NCBI RefSeq assembly: GCF_000213175.1
Contig: NW_009799104.1
Location: 1,443,214-1,507,213, forward strand
Length of the DNA stretch: 64,000 nt
Source: Neurospora tetrasperma FGSC 2508
Taxonomy: Eukaryota > Ascomycota > Sordariomycetes > Sordariales > Sordariaceae
Direction: 5' to 3'
Shown: positions 1 through 13,298 of the stretch, one piece after another
How the letters are laid out: the number at the start of each line of letters is the position of its first letter
How positions within the stretch are numbered: position 1 is the stretch's first letter
Notes under the pieces: model-generated
Told to the model about the DNA's origin: nothing
Database searches by the model: none
Seen by the model: the letters and a program-made list of their open reading frames with translations, nothing else
Made by a program: the position numbers and the translations under genes

Positions 1-1611
1 GCTCGAGCACAGGCTACATGCATGGCCAAGGCATCGCCAAACCATATCCCGTGAATTCTAGAGTATTTCTATGTTGTGGCTCTGAACCCATCTATAGCCG
101 GTAATGTCGCTCGACCATCCAAGTTGAAGTGGAAGGCAATACTTCTGAATGGCATTTGCCTTTGCTGTCGAGTAATGTATAACAATCAGGATGGACTTCG
201 CCGAAGACTGTCGTATCTAGAACAAGGACATGTAAAGCTGAGGCCGTTATATACACCAGAAGTGGCTTTGAACCAAGAGGCTGAAGTAAAAGTCGCTCGT
301 TGACGCTTTCTTTATCACTTCCTCTCAAGACCGGTTTGTCTTGCCTCCTTCGGGCGACGCAGTTTCATGACGTTATTACTGTCCGCTCGATTGGCTGTTC
401 CATCTGGTCTGGTAACTGACAGTGATGAGAGCATTATTTACCTACTCAATGCCCAAATCCATATCATACTTATTACCTGGCAGAATCTTCCCAAGGTCGC
501 CTCGCGCACGAGGTTAGTTCATGAATCACTTCTAACTAAAGCACCGATCTCGGTATGGCGGAGGTAGTTATTCCCAGTATAGCAAGCACTCTCGTAATAT
601 AAAGTGGTCTTCGGCTGGGATTATGGCCGGTACATCCATCCTAGCTTGGGTTGCCCCTAAGGTTCAGTCCGGAACTAAGCATCGCTACCTAGGGATACAT
701 ATTTGAATACCTACGTTGGTCTGGAAGGTACATTGCCATCTGCTGAGTGATTAAATGGGATTCGTGTTCCTGCCAATATCCAATCCAGGCAACGTTCCCA
801 GGTACATGCTTCTTTTCTCTTTTTTTCACATAGGGAGAATAAGTATGGCGTGTTCCTGGAGACGATGTATTGAACAGATGTGCTAGATGCACGGATGATA
901 GACTGTGAACACTGCTCGGATGAGGGATGGAATGAGCTGGGAGTAATGGGCGGCCCAAGTCCTGAAGGTAGTAGTATGCGTGGAAATCGTCGCGAATCGA
1001 GCATTTAGCTACAACGTGTACCTCACGTTGGTTGCAGATTATCAGCATCCATTCTCAGGGTTCACAACTTAAAGTCGGGCATTCCGTATCACAGTGGTTC
1101 CTTTGTGAACATACGTGGACAAACTCGTTAATGAAAGTTTTGAAGTCATGCTGAATGGCCGGTGGCAACCAGAATAGAGAGGCGGGCCTCGTCCCAGATG
1201 TAGGAACCCCTCGGTCGCGAATCATCATCATGTTTGCAAAGACATGATCGGACACTTTGAGTTTCCGTGTCTTTCCAGAAGGCTTGCTTTGTTGAATTCG
1301 GGGGCAATATCGGTTTGGGGGTTGCCGCGTTGGCAGTGGTGTTTACTCTTTCCTTTTCTCTTTGGAAACTGTGACCGAAATCGCTTTTGCACTTGGGATG
1401 TTCCTTCCATATCCAACCGATCATGCATGACTCCAATCTCCCATCCGGTCAATCATCCTTCTAGGTTCCTCTCTCCTCCTCACCAGTTATTTCCAGCAAG
1501 TACTTATTCCTGGATCATTAGATATCCTCAAAGTCATCGTGCTCTCTCTCGACCGGTCCAAATACACGTTTCGGTTCATCTTTACCCATCCAGCCTTCGA
1601 TTCTTGACACG
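1..1611. other. intergenic, no gene seen
   Basis: Short open frames occur on both strands but overlap each other, lack plausible starts or splice signals and show no recognisable protein. No tRNA, rRNA or repeat was seen. The last few hundred bases are probably promoter and 5' leader of the gene starting at 1612. Confidence 0.6.
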
Positions 1612-2410
1612 ATGTCCCGACAACGTCGACACACCATTAGTGGTCATCGACCCAGCACGCAGGATATTTTTTCCGCGGGTCCACGAGAATCATCAACCAA
1701 CTGTGATCCCGGCTCTTTGTCGAGAGGTAATCTCTCTCAGGCTTGCCATGGGGTGGTCGATGCGATGACGCAGACAAGTGACCATATGGCTGATATAGCC
1801 AATATGCCGCCACTCACTGGAGCTGACAGTAATACTGAAGATGTCTCGACCGTCGCACAATCCAGATCAGACAGATTAGAGGTACCTGAATTGATCGAAG
1901 CCTTCACGCAACTCGAGACTGGCGATGAATCACGACCCAACCCAAAATCTGTTGCGCCTTCTTTAACAGTCCCGATACCTGTGGCAGACCACGGAACGTA
2001 CGAATTATTTGAGCATGTGCCTCGTCAGACCATCGCCGAACTTATGCGCGATATACCAGGGACCTCCTTCAATGAGTTTGTACGGGTACTGATTGACTGC
2101 GGTTTATTGAACTGGGAGGACGACGACCTACCCATAGACCCAAAAACAAGAGTCGCGATCATGGCCTTGACATTTCAGCAGCTTGCATCGCCCGCTAACC
2201 TCAAACTGCCCCCAGATGTCGTTGAAAGGTTCGTGCCAATGCCCATCTTACCACAAATGTTGCAGGCCGCACGCATAATGGCCACTGACGTGATAATTTT
2301 TCAGGATCTTCATCGACGTCTCCAAAGCCATCGGTATACTGTGTGGTTTAGGTGCTCCACAATGGATCTTGGACGTCGCCACGAAACTACGTGGTCTCAA
2401 AGACATGTGA
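1612..2410 (+). CDS. hypothetical protein, two exons, 240 aa
   Basis: Exons are 1612-2228 and 2305-2410. The unspliced frame runs on, but the sequence after 2304 reads as a natural protein only if 2229-2304 is removed. The donor is GTTCGT, with a CTGAC branch-like motif and a TTTTTCAG acceptor. The junction is in phase and ends in LRGLKDM before TGA. The N-terminal third (residues 1-100) is polar and Ser/Thr-rich. The C-terminal part has hydrophobic, probably helical segments (ELMRDIP, FNEFVRVLIDCGLL, a segment around IDVSKAIGIL). I do not recognise the family. The ATG at 1612 follows CACG; a later ATG at 1765 is possible. Existence of the gene is likely; function is unknown. Confidence 0.6.
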
Positions 2411-3836
2411 GCCGGATGGATAGTTCCCTGGCGCCCGGATAAAAAACTTCGATTTGGTGTTTTGGAGCAGCGTCATTGTGGACAGACACTTGCACATATC
2501 GTGATAACATCGATGTAAAGCGTTGACATGCGCAATGCTAGCGAAAAACCGAGGACCTAAAAGGGATAGAGACTGGAAGAAGAGAGAGAATAGTTGTCGG
2601 AAAAGGATCGAACGGACAGTGCGGAGAGGATACGTTTGTTGCATATACAACGGCTTACTCGATGCTTGGACACGTGCGCTGCATATGTTGGTGATTAGGT
2701 TTAGTTGTCGTCGCCCTTCGCTTGACTTGTCCCGGAACTGCTGTCCGTAATTTAGATGTTTGTGTCTTGGTCTGTGCGAGTTGTGTCTATGGCCCTTTTT
2801 GTATAGTGTACTAGAATCTCTTACGTTGACAGTTGTGGTATCAGATGTTCGTTCCCGTCTTAACTGTGTAATGTCAAGGATGTATACAACACGTAGTATC
2901 ATTGTTCCGAATCATTGACAATGTCGTGCTCACTACCGTGATTTATAATTCTTTCTCGTGCTTCAAATATGATTTCATCTATCATGGAGTACACAGAAAT
3001 CAATGAAAGCAGTGCGAGCCTCTTAGATTTAGCATAGTTATCGAGTCGCTCAGCTGCGCATATAGGACAGTACCTGGTTGGGTATCAACGTAAGTTTCCA
3101 CATGCACTAGGATTACCTCTAATCATTGCCAGTCCTACCCGAGGTCCACTATTACCACCATACGTGCCATATCATTGGGCAGCCGCGAGCCAGTTAAACC
3201 CAAAATGGCATGCGTATGAGATACGATACGGATCATACGAGCTGCCATAGCGAGCGCGTGGCTGGACATTGGTATCGGCTAGGAAAAGTTATAACCATTA
3301 CAATATTACAATACCCCGTCTAGCATACCCCTAGGACAAAATAGACAGCGCCATTCACTTCAATCGACCACAATCAATCTCATCCTTCCATCGCACAAAC
3401 CACCTCTCATCAACCATAAGATTGGCTAGGTAATTTTTTGACCCGGTGCTCACCCACCGTCCCTTGTATAACTCAACTAGTGATCGCTTTCCCTTCTTCC
3501 AGGCATGTTCTTAAACCTCAAAACCTTTATACGGTTACACGCGGTTTATCTCCAAGCGGAGACGGAGAACCTGCACAATCTAGACCACACACACATCGAT
3601 TGCATTCACTCGAGCCCCATCTAGCTGGCCTCAACTTCCGGTCTCCAACAACATCAGCTCGCGAGTCGCAGCTTTCCGCGCGACACCAAGTACTGGAGGG
3701 ACCTTGTACTCAGCGCAGGCGATCGGGAAGGAACGCCCCAGGGGAACATACTACCCTTCACACGCGTTCACGACGTGACCAACCCCCCACCGAATACACT
3801 CTCAGCTACGGCTAGGCGGTTGACACTCGGCGCAAA
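2411..3836. other. intergenic, no gene seen
   Basis: Contains the 3' end of the 1612 gene and the leader of the 3837 gene. Open frames here (for example 3438-3815) lack protein-like composition. No RNA gene was recognised. Confidence 0.55.
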
Positions 3837-6800
3837 ATGGATCGTTATCGAGCCTATGAGCTTCATTTTCGCTTCAGCAAAGAGGTAGACGAGCTCGAAA
3901 AGGAGCTCGAGACCGAAAAGCAAAATGCATCGCAGGAGCTGCAGAAAGCGAAAGATGAGATTGAGAGCAGAAGGCTCGAGGAGAGGTCAATGCTCCAGAA
4001 AAGGCTCGGTACAATACCTCTACCTCCAGATCTCACGCAGTTCATTGAAGACAAGCGAGACTTCTATCTGCGTCAAGCTACTCAAAAATACGAGGAAAGG
4101 TTGGAGAATGACCGGAAAAGGTTTATTGAAAAGGTTTCCGCCGTGAACGAGAAATGGAGAATGCTACCATTCGACATAGAAAATTCTGTAAGTTTGATCC
4201 TCCAACGAATTCACAACTGGTTTGACCATATACTGATCACACGATGTTATCTAGTCTACGCCACCTACGGAGCTGCCAATATCGAGACTATCGTTAGATA
4301 CCAAAACACCCATTTCCATGCCCTCTCCCATGCAAAACCATCCGCCTCAAGCTCAACCGGCGGTAAAACTTCCTGTCTCTCACTTATCAAACAAGCGCCC
4401 TATTACAGAGATTCAGTCTCCTAACGAGAACATCGCAAACGAGCAACCGGCAAAGCGCCCATCTGCGAAACGATCCATCACTTTCGATGAGGTGTACCAA
4501 GAAGGCAATGCTAAGTTCAAGCATATTATAGTCGAGTACCCTCCCGAAAGCGGAGAGTTTTACATTCTCAAGTGTGATGACCATGGAGTTCACTTTGGAG
4601 CTAATCCTCTTGCGGGAGCTGCTAAACACCTAGCAAGCAAGATGCATGACCATCAATCAAAGAACTATAGTGTTGCTATTGACACACTAGGTTTTCGGGT
4701 CATTGGGTGTAATGCAGAACTGGCACAAAGGAACAACACGGCGGTCGAAGAAGCTGCCGTAAACGGCTACAAGCCGGTTAACTTGCTTCAACTAAGCGTG
4801 GGAAAACGAGCGCGATATGTGGAGGCGAATCCCGAGTTTGCTAATTCCTTTTCCACTCCCATACCTTCGCTACCTCTAGCCTCACCAGCCGCTGAGGCAC
4901 TGCCTCCGGCAATGGCACCGCCTCCATCTCGAGAAACAGCTAGTCCGGCGATGGCACCACCTCCATCTCGAGAAAGAGCTAGTCCGGCAATGGCACCGCC
5001 TCCAGCTCGAGAAACAGCTAGTCCGGCGATGGCACCACCTTCGTCTCGAGATACCTCTACCCCTAGTCCAGCGAAAGATCGACGGAAGAGCTCACACATA
5101 CGGACACCGTCGGATCGCAGCACGCGCTCAGCTGTCCTCATCCCTAATCCCAAACCAGCTAGCCTCTACAAAGGGTTTTGGGTTCAAGACAAGCGGCATT
5201 ATCCTGTTATGGTATTGCCGGTGAAAGAGGCAGACTTGAGTTCAGTCGGACTTGAAAAGACGTTGGAGGATACCAAGCTCTTGCAGACCGTGCCTCTCTG
5301 CTATAAACTTGACAAAACAGCAGGAAAGATAAAGTTCGAAGGGTGGGCCCCGGGATACGAGGATGGCGGGCCTTTAGTCAAGCTTAGGCAAGTTCCGGTC
5401 ATGTATTTTGACCGAGATATGTAAGTTCCATTTCGAAGCCGAACCTGGGCCGTTGTTCCGGTCAACTAACATTGCTATACCATATCCTTAGGTCGTTTGG
5501 CTGGCTCTCAATCAAGGATATTTCAGCGTTTGACTTTGATGACCCGGACTGGCGTCAGATACCCTATTTTCAGAAGGCCGTCGAGCACTGGGAAAGTCTA
5601 AACAAGGCTGAGGCTGGCACGACTGCTAGCAGTGCGACAACCGGTGGTGCAGAACAACCTCGCCTGGAATCCAACTCGGCAGGGGCAACTCTGCCAGAAC
5701 CCACACGAAATCCAACAGCCCCGGCGGCAGCAGCAGCAGCAGCATCAACGGAGTCAACAGCATCAACTGAGCCAACAGCAGCTGCGTGTCGATCCCAATC
5801 TGTCTCGGCGGCAGCCCCAGAACCCACAAAGAAGCCGGCAATTCCAGCAGCAGCAGCGGCACCAAAAACAGCACAGCCTCGACCTCAACCTATTTCTGCG
5901 GCTGTCTCTAACCCCCCGGCACAAACTACCACAGAGGATGTGACTCTAGCTGCTCCGACAGCAGTAGCAACACCACCAACTACCGCGGCAGCTCCCACAA
6001 TGTCGACACCCGTTGCTTCTAGCACTGTAAATACACCAATTCCTCCGGCCGTGGTACGGTTGGCGGAAATCGCCAAGACCGACCCTCAGCTTAGGGCTCT
6101 GATAGATAGAGTCGGATCGAAAGAGGGTACCAAGGAGGAGAATGAACGGTTAGAGCGCATCGTCGACCAGATTGCTTTGGAGCTTAGTAGCTCCGGGGAA
6201 GCGGTAGCAGCTACGGTTCAACTTTTACAGCCCAAGTCGGTCAGTTCAGGCCCCAAGAACATGAAGGGTCACGGCACAGGCCTCAGATCGCCAGAGTCAT
6301 CTAAGCCGCCCACTCCGCACTTGACAAAGGCAGCGATTTCACCGGCGGCGGCGGCCCCGGCTCCCTTGGTAACGGCAGGCCCGACGCCAGACTCTAGCAC
6401 AGCTAGCTCGCGTACTACATCTCCAACTGAGGTCCCCGCCCCTACGTCTACCTCAATCAACAACCCGCACGTCAAGCCCCCGATTGTCAAGCCGGCAACC
6501 TTTGTCAAACCCGAGAATGGGGTCACGGCGACGGCGAAGGCGACGCAGCCTCAGAATCAGAACGAGAAGTTTGAAGTGACCATCGAAAAGGGCAGCTGGA
6601 ATGTAGATACTAATTGCCCCACGGAGGACAAGCTCTCAGTCCGGTTGATAGCATGCAACCAAACCAAGATTGCTTCCACAGCGCCCGGTCTTCCGTACAA
6701 GAACTGCCCATACAAGTTCGAGATTGATCCCAACAAGTTTGCCAACGTCGTCGTCGAGAATTGCCCATCGAGCCCCAACGCGAAGACGATCGTGACCATT

Positions 6801-7040
6801 ATATTGAAGAAGGGGCGTGAGGGCAGTGGAGACAGGACGGTGGTCTTGACGTTTGATCGATTCGTAAATCCGGACACCAAAACGGTAGAGAGCGGGCGGG
6901 TGCAGGCGAGACGATTCTGTCGATGGTTGAGGGGGGTCAATACGAGCATTGCATACTCTAACAAGAGGTGAGTGGTTTGGGTTCCTGTTTTCATTGACTG
7001 ATGACCGCTAACTGACATTGATCCCTTTAGTTTCCAATAG
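3837..7040 (+). CDS. large unrecognised protein with coiled coil and PH-like C-terminus, 1000 aa
   Basis: Four exons (3837-4187, 4255-5420, 5492-6967, 7031-7040) are separated by introns of 67, 71 and 63 bp with GTAAGT or GTGAGT donors; the last exon adds only the end of SFQ. Residues about 15-105 are a charged coiled coil. Residues about 205-285 form an ordered block (EYPPESGEFYILKCDDHGVHFG, then GAAKHLASKMHDHQ). A 13-residue Pro/Ala repeat follows. Residues about 420-545 form a second ordered block beginning LYKGFWVQDKRHYPVMVLP. A long Ala/Pro/Thr-rich linker leads to a compact C-terminal segment, about 865-1000, that ends in an R-F-C-R-W-L helix and resembles a PH-like fold (inference only). 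I recall similar uncharacterised proteins in Sordariomycetes but cannot name a function. The His/Cys pattern in the first block could bind a metal or be structural. Confidence 0.75.
4906..5061 (+). repeat. four tandem 39-bp coding repeats
   Basis: Four nearly identical 39-bp units inside the 1000-aa protein gene each encode a 13-residue unit of the form PAMAPPPSRETAS, with small changes (RERAS, PARETAS, PSSRDTS). The pattern fits expansion by slippage or unequal exchange in a disordered linker. Confidence 0.85.
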
Positions 7041-9462
7041 ATGTTCAATCCTCGTCCGGTCTCGTTGGGAGAATTTGTTTCAGTGATGATAAGACCGGCA
7101 AGAATTAGACGCGCTTGCACTAGGGGTGTCAACGGACGACGTTTGACGGTCAAGGTCAAGGAGATCAGGGCGGCCCGCCAAGATGATGTTAATTTGGTTG
7201 GCCGCTACGGTCATGGCTTTTTTGCCAAACAGTACCTGAGGAGACCAACATCATTTGGGTATGGGAGGTTAACGGTCTGGTCAAGGTGTACTTCAAGGTA
7301 CATACATATTACGGGTTACGAGACTTTAGAACGGCATATCTTTATATGGGTTCTCGCAGGATTGCCTGGGTTTATCTTTAGTACCAGCCTCAGCCCGTCG
7401 AGCCAGTGTGGACGGCTGCGTCTGTCCTGGGCACTCGCCCTGCCTTTACAGCAAAGATTTGGAGCGTTGATTTTCAGACTCTAGGGAAATCCAGCATGGT
7501 CTATAAGCCTTCTGCAACATTCATGCCCACTTGAGATTCGTTGTGTGCAAAATGGTGGTTTTGAATGTCTCCACCCTCTAACGCCGTTGAAACGATAGGT
7601 GTGAAAAGGCAGGACGTTGGAAGAAACGGATTTACAGTGCTACAGGGTGGCAACACGTTGGGTCTCCCCCACTCTTTTTCGCGGGCATGAAATGCACATA
7701 TTCGGGCAATATAAACTATACTTACAGATTCACAGATTCAGTAGAAGCAATTATAGATACGAAAGAAAAGTGCATAGCGTGCACAACAGTGTATTTTCAT
7801 GGAATGCTGTGCTGCGTTGTTCCCGGTTCCTTGTGACATCATTGTCGGAGGAGGACACCAGCAGGGTCCTGTGCCGGGTAGATTCGGTCCACAGCGTGCT
7901 TCAAATGCCGGAGGTTTTACATATGGTGAGCGGGATTGTGCCTAGGCAGGTATGGATATGAGGCCAGGAACAATTTGCATGTGATTTCCGTCCATCCGCC
8001 CCTGTAGCGGGAAGTACCTAGCAGGAACTGAAGGAAAGCCAAACAGCACTCGTCCTCCGCTGCCCTGTTCCTAGGATGAAGCAAGGCAGCCGCTATAGAG
8101 AGATATGTATCATGGTGACGAGATACCTGTAATCGCGGGTGCGAATGCTTCTTTGCATGAAGTGCTAGACCGCCCCGATGCTCCGCTCGAGACCGCCGTA
8201 GGTATTCCGTCTTTTAGGCCCCACCACTACTTAGGTCCATGCCATCTCGAGATCGTAAGAAGGAACTCACGTGGAATGATTCTGTCTGACAGCGGCACCA
8301 AAAGAGTTCAGTTGTCTGTCCACTTCCATGATTCAATCCCAATGGACCAAAAATCCGTCCGCTTTCCCCCTACCGCTCTTCGTTTCTCCTTGGTTTTGCG
8401 CCTCTTTACTTCGTCCAACATTTCTTACTACACCTACCTTTATCATGAATACTAAATATCCTTGACCGCACGACCTGACTGTACACTACACTACAACACG
8501 AATAGTGTATTGAACCCCAGCTAACCACGTGCGCATCTCCGCTGTTTCCTAGCGCCCGACTCCATTGATCTGACCGCGAACCGCGAACCACCACAAATCC
8601 AAAAGCCTGGGGAAGACGGTCGGGGCGCAGATTCGCAGCCTATGACGTTGGGCTACGACTCGAGGGAGCCATTCATGGGCGCGTGCTACCTTCCGTTGGG
8701 CTTGCGTGCGGAGAGCAAACCGTACACAAACGACCATCATCACCATCAGTTCCGGCCATCATCATCATCATCATCGTCATCATCATTATCCTTCTTCTTT
8801 CTCCTCTCCCTCTCCCTCCTCCTCCTCCTCCTCCTTCTCTTCCTCCTCCTCCCCCCTCTACCTGCGGCTGCTTCTGATTCATGGCTGCATTCGTGAGTTC
8901 TGCCCTTTCTTACACACCCTGAACATTACTCCTACGGGCTCTTTGCCTTGTCCTCTTGTCCCTACCTACCTACCTACCTCCCACTATCCTATCTACCTTC
9001 TCTGTGCTACCATCACCACCTACCTACTATACGGCCTAGGTTGCGCCAGACAAACATCTTCCCGACGGCACCCCATCGTCGTGCATAAGACTCTGTCCTG
9101 TTGAAGATCGATCCGCCATCTCAATAGTACCAGGCATCCTTGCCAGGCCCCCCCTGGCCAGCGATCTCCTTCAAATAGAAAGGTCTGTCGGCGATTCCCG
9201 CTGCCGCCGAATCAGCTCCAAGAGCTCCCACTCCAGCCCGTCGTCATCATCAGCACCCCAACCACGGCCATCGTCATCCTTCCATCAAGGCTACAGTCCA
9301 AGGCGACACAGCGACGACCATGCTGCGCCGCCCCTCTTCACTGCGCACCTCGATCGAATCATGACCCTATCGTTGCATCACCATTCCCGCTAGGGATAGC
9401 TAGACAGTACAAGACTGACACTTTCCTCCATCAACATACAGGATCCTCCCTGGCTTTCGCAT
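7041..9462. other. intergenic and probable long 5' leader of the peroxin gene
   Basis: No gene is supported. The right part carries pyrimidine-rich tracts and CTAC repeats (near 8960) typical of a long fungal leader. A GTGAGT motif at about 8892 and an ACATACAG motif ending near 9441 could bound a leader intron, but the length would be unusual. Confidence 0.5.
8746..8870 (+). repeat. (TCA)n/(TCC)n pyrimidine-rich microsatellite tract
   Basis: The + strand runs through ATC/ATT units and then almost pure C/T (TCC, CTT, TTC units) up to about 8866. Open frames across it are poly-Ser, poly-His or poly-Leu artefacts of the repeat. Confidence 0.85.
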
Positions 9463-12193
9463 ATGTCCGTTCCTCAGCCTCAGCGCAGCGGCGATGCGCT
9501 GAACTCTCACCCATCCACCCCTTCGAACCAGCCAAAGGGCATCATATACTCGAATGATGGCACCGCAAGCAATCCGAACCCGACCCATGCCTCCTTCTCG
9601 CCCGCTACCCTAAGCTCAACCGCGCCGAGCGCCACCTCCGCCGCGAAGAGGAGGAGTACCATCCTCGTCCACCAAAAGTCGCCGCTTCTCCTCGCGACAC
9701 CACCCCAGATTACACGCGCTTTGGCCTATAGCCATCCGTTCCTCCTACCCTTGAATACGCTTGCCGGTCTGATAACATGGACGACGCGCGATCCCTGGGA
9801 AAGCTTCCTAATGGTTGCGGTCTTCTGGGCTGCCGTTCTATATGGTGACATCATTGTCCGGGTTGCCGGTCCCGTCGTGCTTGTCCTACTCTTGATCGGT
9901 GGCATGTACGGCCGGCGCTACAGCCCGCTGAGCAGCAGTGGTTGGACCGAGCCAGGCGTGGCGGCTGGAGACATGGCGGCGCTCGCTGGGACAGATGGAA
10001 AAGGGAGTGTTAGGGGCAAGAAGGCTCCCAAGAGCAAGAACCTCTCCGTCGACGGGCTCCCGGACAACAAGAATGGCAAGGCCAATGGCGGGCTCGGTGG
10101 CGGTGTGGGAGCGGGCGCTGGAGGAGGCGGACAACTGAGGAACCAAGGATCGGTATCCGAAGTGACAAACACGCGGCACCAGAAGACGTTGGACGAGATT
10201 GTCGAGACACTTAAGGAGTTCACGGCGCGCTGCAACATTCTGCTGGAACCCATGCTGGAACTCACGGATTTCCTCAGCACTCAGCGAACACCTACATCGG
10301 CCACCACAAAACCCGCGCTGACGACACTTTTCATCCGGATCCTTCTCTGTACCCCGTTTTGGTTCGCCCTGACGCTTCCACCTTTCCGTCTGATTACTAC
10401 ACGCAGGGTTATCTTGATTTTTGGTACTCTCATCCTAACTTGGCATTCTCGCGTTATGCGGGTATCTCGCGCCATTCTATGGCGTAGCGCCTCCATTCGC
10501 AGGTTTTTGGAATTGGTTACTGGCTTGCAGTTCGAAAAGCCCGTCAAGGTTTCTCCTGCTGAGAAGAGTGGCGTTGCATCATCCGCTGCATCCACTGCTA
10601 GCGGCAGTTCAGCGAACAAGAAGACATTTGCCAACATCAAAAGTACAAAGGCGTATAACGCGCAGGAGTCTGAGCTTACTAAGGCCCTTCGACGTGCCCG
10701 CGGCGGACACGACACAGGCGTGCGCTTTACATTTATCATCTATGAGAACCAGCGTCGGTGGGTCGGTCTGGGATGGACTACTAGTCTGTTTGCGTATGAA
10801 AGGCCGGCATGGACCGACGAGCACAACAACGCGGTCCCGCCGCGAGACCAGTTTGAGCTTCCCGAGGTCGAGGACGGTAGTAACATGCGCTGGCGCTGGG
10901 TCGAGGGATCGAGATGGCGAGTCGATGGAGTACCCGACGAGGCTGTTATGCCTGGAGAAGACGCGGATGGAAAAGAGTGGGATTATGACAGCCCTGGGGG
11001 GCGTATGGGCTGGGTTTACTATGATAACAAGGTTTGTTCTTTCCGTTTCTGGAGACATTTGTTTCAAAAACAAGAGAAACAGGCACACCGTGCTAACCAA
11101 GATGCAGTGGCAAAATGGCCGCCGAGGTCAAGACGGCTGGGGACGCTGGACAAGAAGGAGAAAGTGGTATCGCGATGCCGAGCTCGTGGAAGCAGACGAT
11201 GCCCTGATCGAAGAATTGGCAGAGGATGCGATAGTTGACCAACAAGGAAACAACTATACTGTGAACGGATCCGCCAACGGCAACTCCAGCGCCGATTCAG
11301 TTACACCAACCGCGACACCGGCGCCCGGACCAGGAATAGGTGCTCGGGCACAACCGCGATCGCTGCTCTCCGATCAACTAGCCGCGTCGGGTGAGATTGC
11401 TTCACCCTCTACCGCCGTCCCTAGAAAGACGTCGATCAAGCTGAAAAAATCCACACCCGAAAGCGCGGTCGACAGCTTGGCAAGGATACAAGCGCAAGAT
11501 ATGACGAAAAGCAGAATGGATATGAAGGATAAACTCCGCAAAGATAAAGACGCAGAAACAGAAGGAGGAGACGAGGCCGCTTCGGTGGTTTCCACGTCCA
11601 GTACTAGTAGGTCCCACAGATTTTCTAGTGCTTTATTCGGTAAGTCGCCGACCAGCGGTGCTTCCAGCGCTGTCACCATCCGGGGTGGTCGTGGTTCTTC
11701 CACCGGAGGACAACAAAGACGGAATTTCAGCGATATTACCACTGCCCCCACCACCACCGGCAGCCCATCAGCAAGTTCCTCCGGTGGCGGCGGCGGTGGC
11801 GGTTATGCAGGTCACGATGGTCGCGGACAGAGCCCCAGTACCACGCCCTACTCCTCCTCTCACTCTTTATTCGTCCCATCAAGTCAGAGTCGCAGTAGCA
11901 GCATCAGTCGAAACACGATTTTGAATAACAGTGGTAATAACAATTCTTACGCGAGGAGTAGGAGGTCGAGTCACAGCAACGCCGTAAGCAATAGCAATAC
12001 GACAACACCAACGACAGCAACGGCAAGAGGGTCATCACCAGCGCCGCAATCCACGCTGATGGCGGCAAAGACCAACGAGGAGGATGAGGTGGTGTCGTCG
12101 TTTGGGACGCAAACTAGGTTGGCGTTGCAGGATGCCGGGAAAGATGCAGGCAGTTGGGGGTTTGGGGATGAGGTCAGGATGGGATTGGAGTGA
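9463..12193 (+). CDS. Pex23/Pex30-family peroxin with dysferlin domain, 884 aa
   Basis: Exons 9463-11031 and 11108-12193 give one 884-aa frame; the 76-bp intron falls inside the dysferlin domain. Two hydrophobic regions, about residues 87-155 and 286-355, match the reticulon-like membrane part of the Pex24/Pex30 family (Pfam Pex24p). Residues about 420-555 are a dysferlin domain: the N-terminal part starts VRFTFIIYENQRRW and has ERPAWTDE. The C-terminal part, after the splice, has GWGRWTRRRKWYRDA, the usual W/R-rich signature. The last 300 residues are Ser/Thr/Gly-rich and probably disordered. Yeast Pex30-32 and Yarrowia Pex23 relatives shape ER subdomains that give rise to peroxisomes and lipid droplets; a similar role is inferred. 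In filamentous ascomycetes peroxisome biogenesis also feeds Woronin bodies. The length exceeds the yeast proteins mainly through the C-terminal tail. Confidence 0.85.
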
Positions 12194-13298
12194 GGCTAAC
12201 GGATGAAGATATATACCTACTGCTATATACATAACGGGATAACTAAGGAGATAGATGGCCTAGGTTAGACTATTGGAGATGGGATACCCAGGAACGGAAC
12301 GGGACGGGACGGGGATCGGATGGGGAGACTGAATAGTTTGGATGTTGTACACGTCTTTTTAGGACAGGAACAGATCGAATAAAAGAAGATTGAACCACCT
12401 AGCATCCGCCGTGACCATCTAGTATCCTTCTACTTCATTACCAGCGAAGTACACCCTACCTCTTTCATCACTCGTCAATCCGTTGATGGTACTGCCGGAG
12501 CGGTTGTCAGTTGAGGCCATCACCACGTCTTGGCATTTCTTGGCATCTTTGGTCGACGCAAAACTCGGCTGTCACTCGTCAATCCCAACAGCAAGTTCCT
12601 TCTTTTCTCATGCATATGTTAGACCCAAGACAGATCTATGGAAATATTTGGAAGAGCATGAACAGGCCTATAGTGTTATCAACGAGTGTCTTTGCATTCG
12701 AAAGCTGAAAGCGTTGGAACGCCATCGCCGGTTGCCTCGTCTGGAGAGATCTCGGAGCCATCTATGGTCCAGACCTTTTGCCCTTTTTTTTCAACTTCCA
12801 AGTTGTCGCTGTCATTCTTATATTCATACGTCTGTTTGTATATCGCTTCGGATCGCAATTCCGCCCGGAAAAGCAAGCAGCTTGCCTGTCTCGTTTTGAC
12901 AGATTGTTCCTCTTGGACAGTTGGATGAGATTGGATTGAACTCGCTTGGTCACTGGACAGTGCATGTTACCTAACTGATCTGGATACTGCGGAATGTCAG
13001 TCGACAGCTATGAGTGAACATACTAAAAAGAAGAGGGGAAAAAAACAAACAGAAAGGAAGACTGGCTAAATAGTGATGCATTTACCAATCTGACAGTTAC
13101 GTACATGAAGACTCATTACAGCAAAACGACTATATAAGTAGAACTAACAACCCTACCCTACTTTAAAATCTTCTCAACCCTCCAAAAGACGAAACAAAAA
13201 AACTCGAATGCATTTTGAATAGTCGCACAACCCTTCGAGATCCCGAATGACTTGTTCCCCTACCAGATCAAGCAAGAAAAAAAAAATTCAAAAAGTTG
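12194..13298. other. intergenic, no gene seen
   Basis: Begins with GGAACGGGACGG-type short repeats near 12290, probably 3' UTR. Short open frames on both strands at 12.5-12.9 kb show no protein character. Ends at the tRNA terminator region. Confidence 0.55.
13277..13294 (-). terminator. RNA polymerase III terminator of tRNA-Pro
   Basis: Directly downstream of the tRNA on its own strand there is a T5 run (13290-13294), then a T10 run (13277-13286). These are canonical Pol III stop signals. Confidence 0.8.

Noticed and set aside
1244-1768. 174-codon + strand frame
   Set aside because: Overlaps the start of the better-supported 1612 gene and lacks protein-like composition.
4387-4629. Minus-strand frames inside the 1000-aa gene and similar shadows elsewhere
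   Set aside because: They lie wholly within well-supported exons on the other strand.
8642-9104. Frames of poly-Ser, poly-His and poly-Leu
   Set aside because: They are translations of a TCA/TCC microsatellite.
10568-11107. Independent start for the second peroxin exon frame
   Set aside because: Before 11108 this frame runs antagonistic to the intact first exon; the two are one spliced gene through the dysferlin domain.
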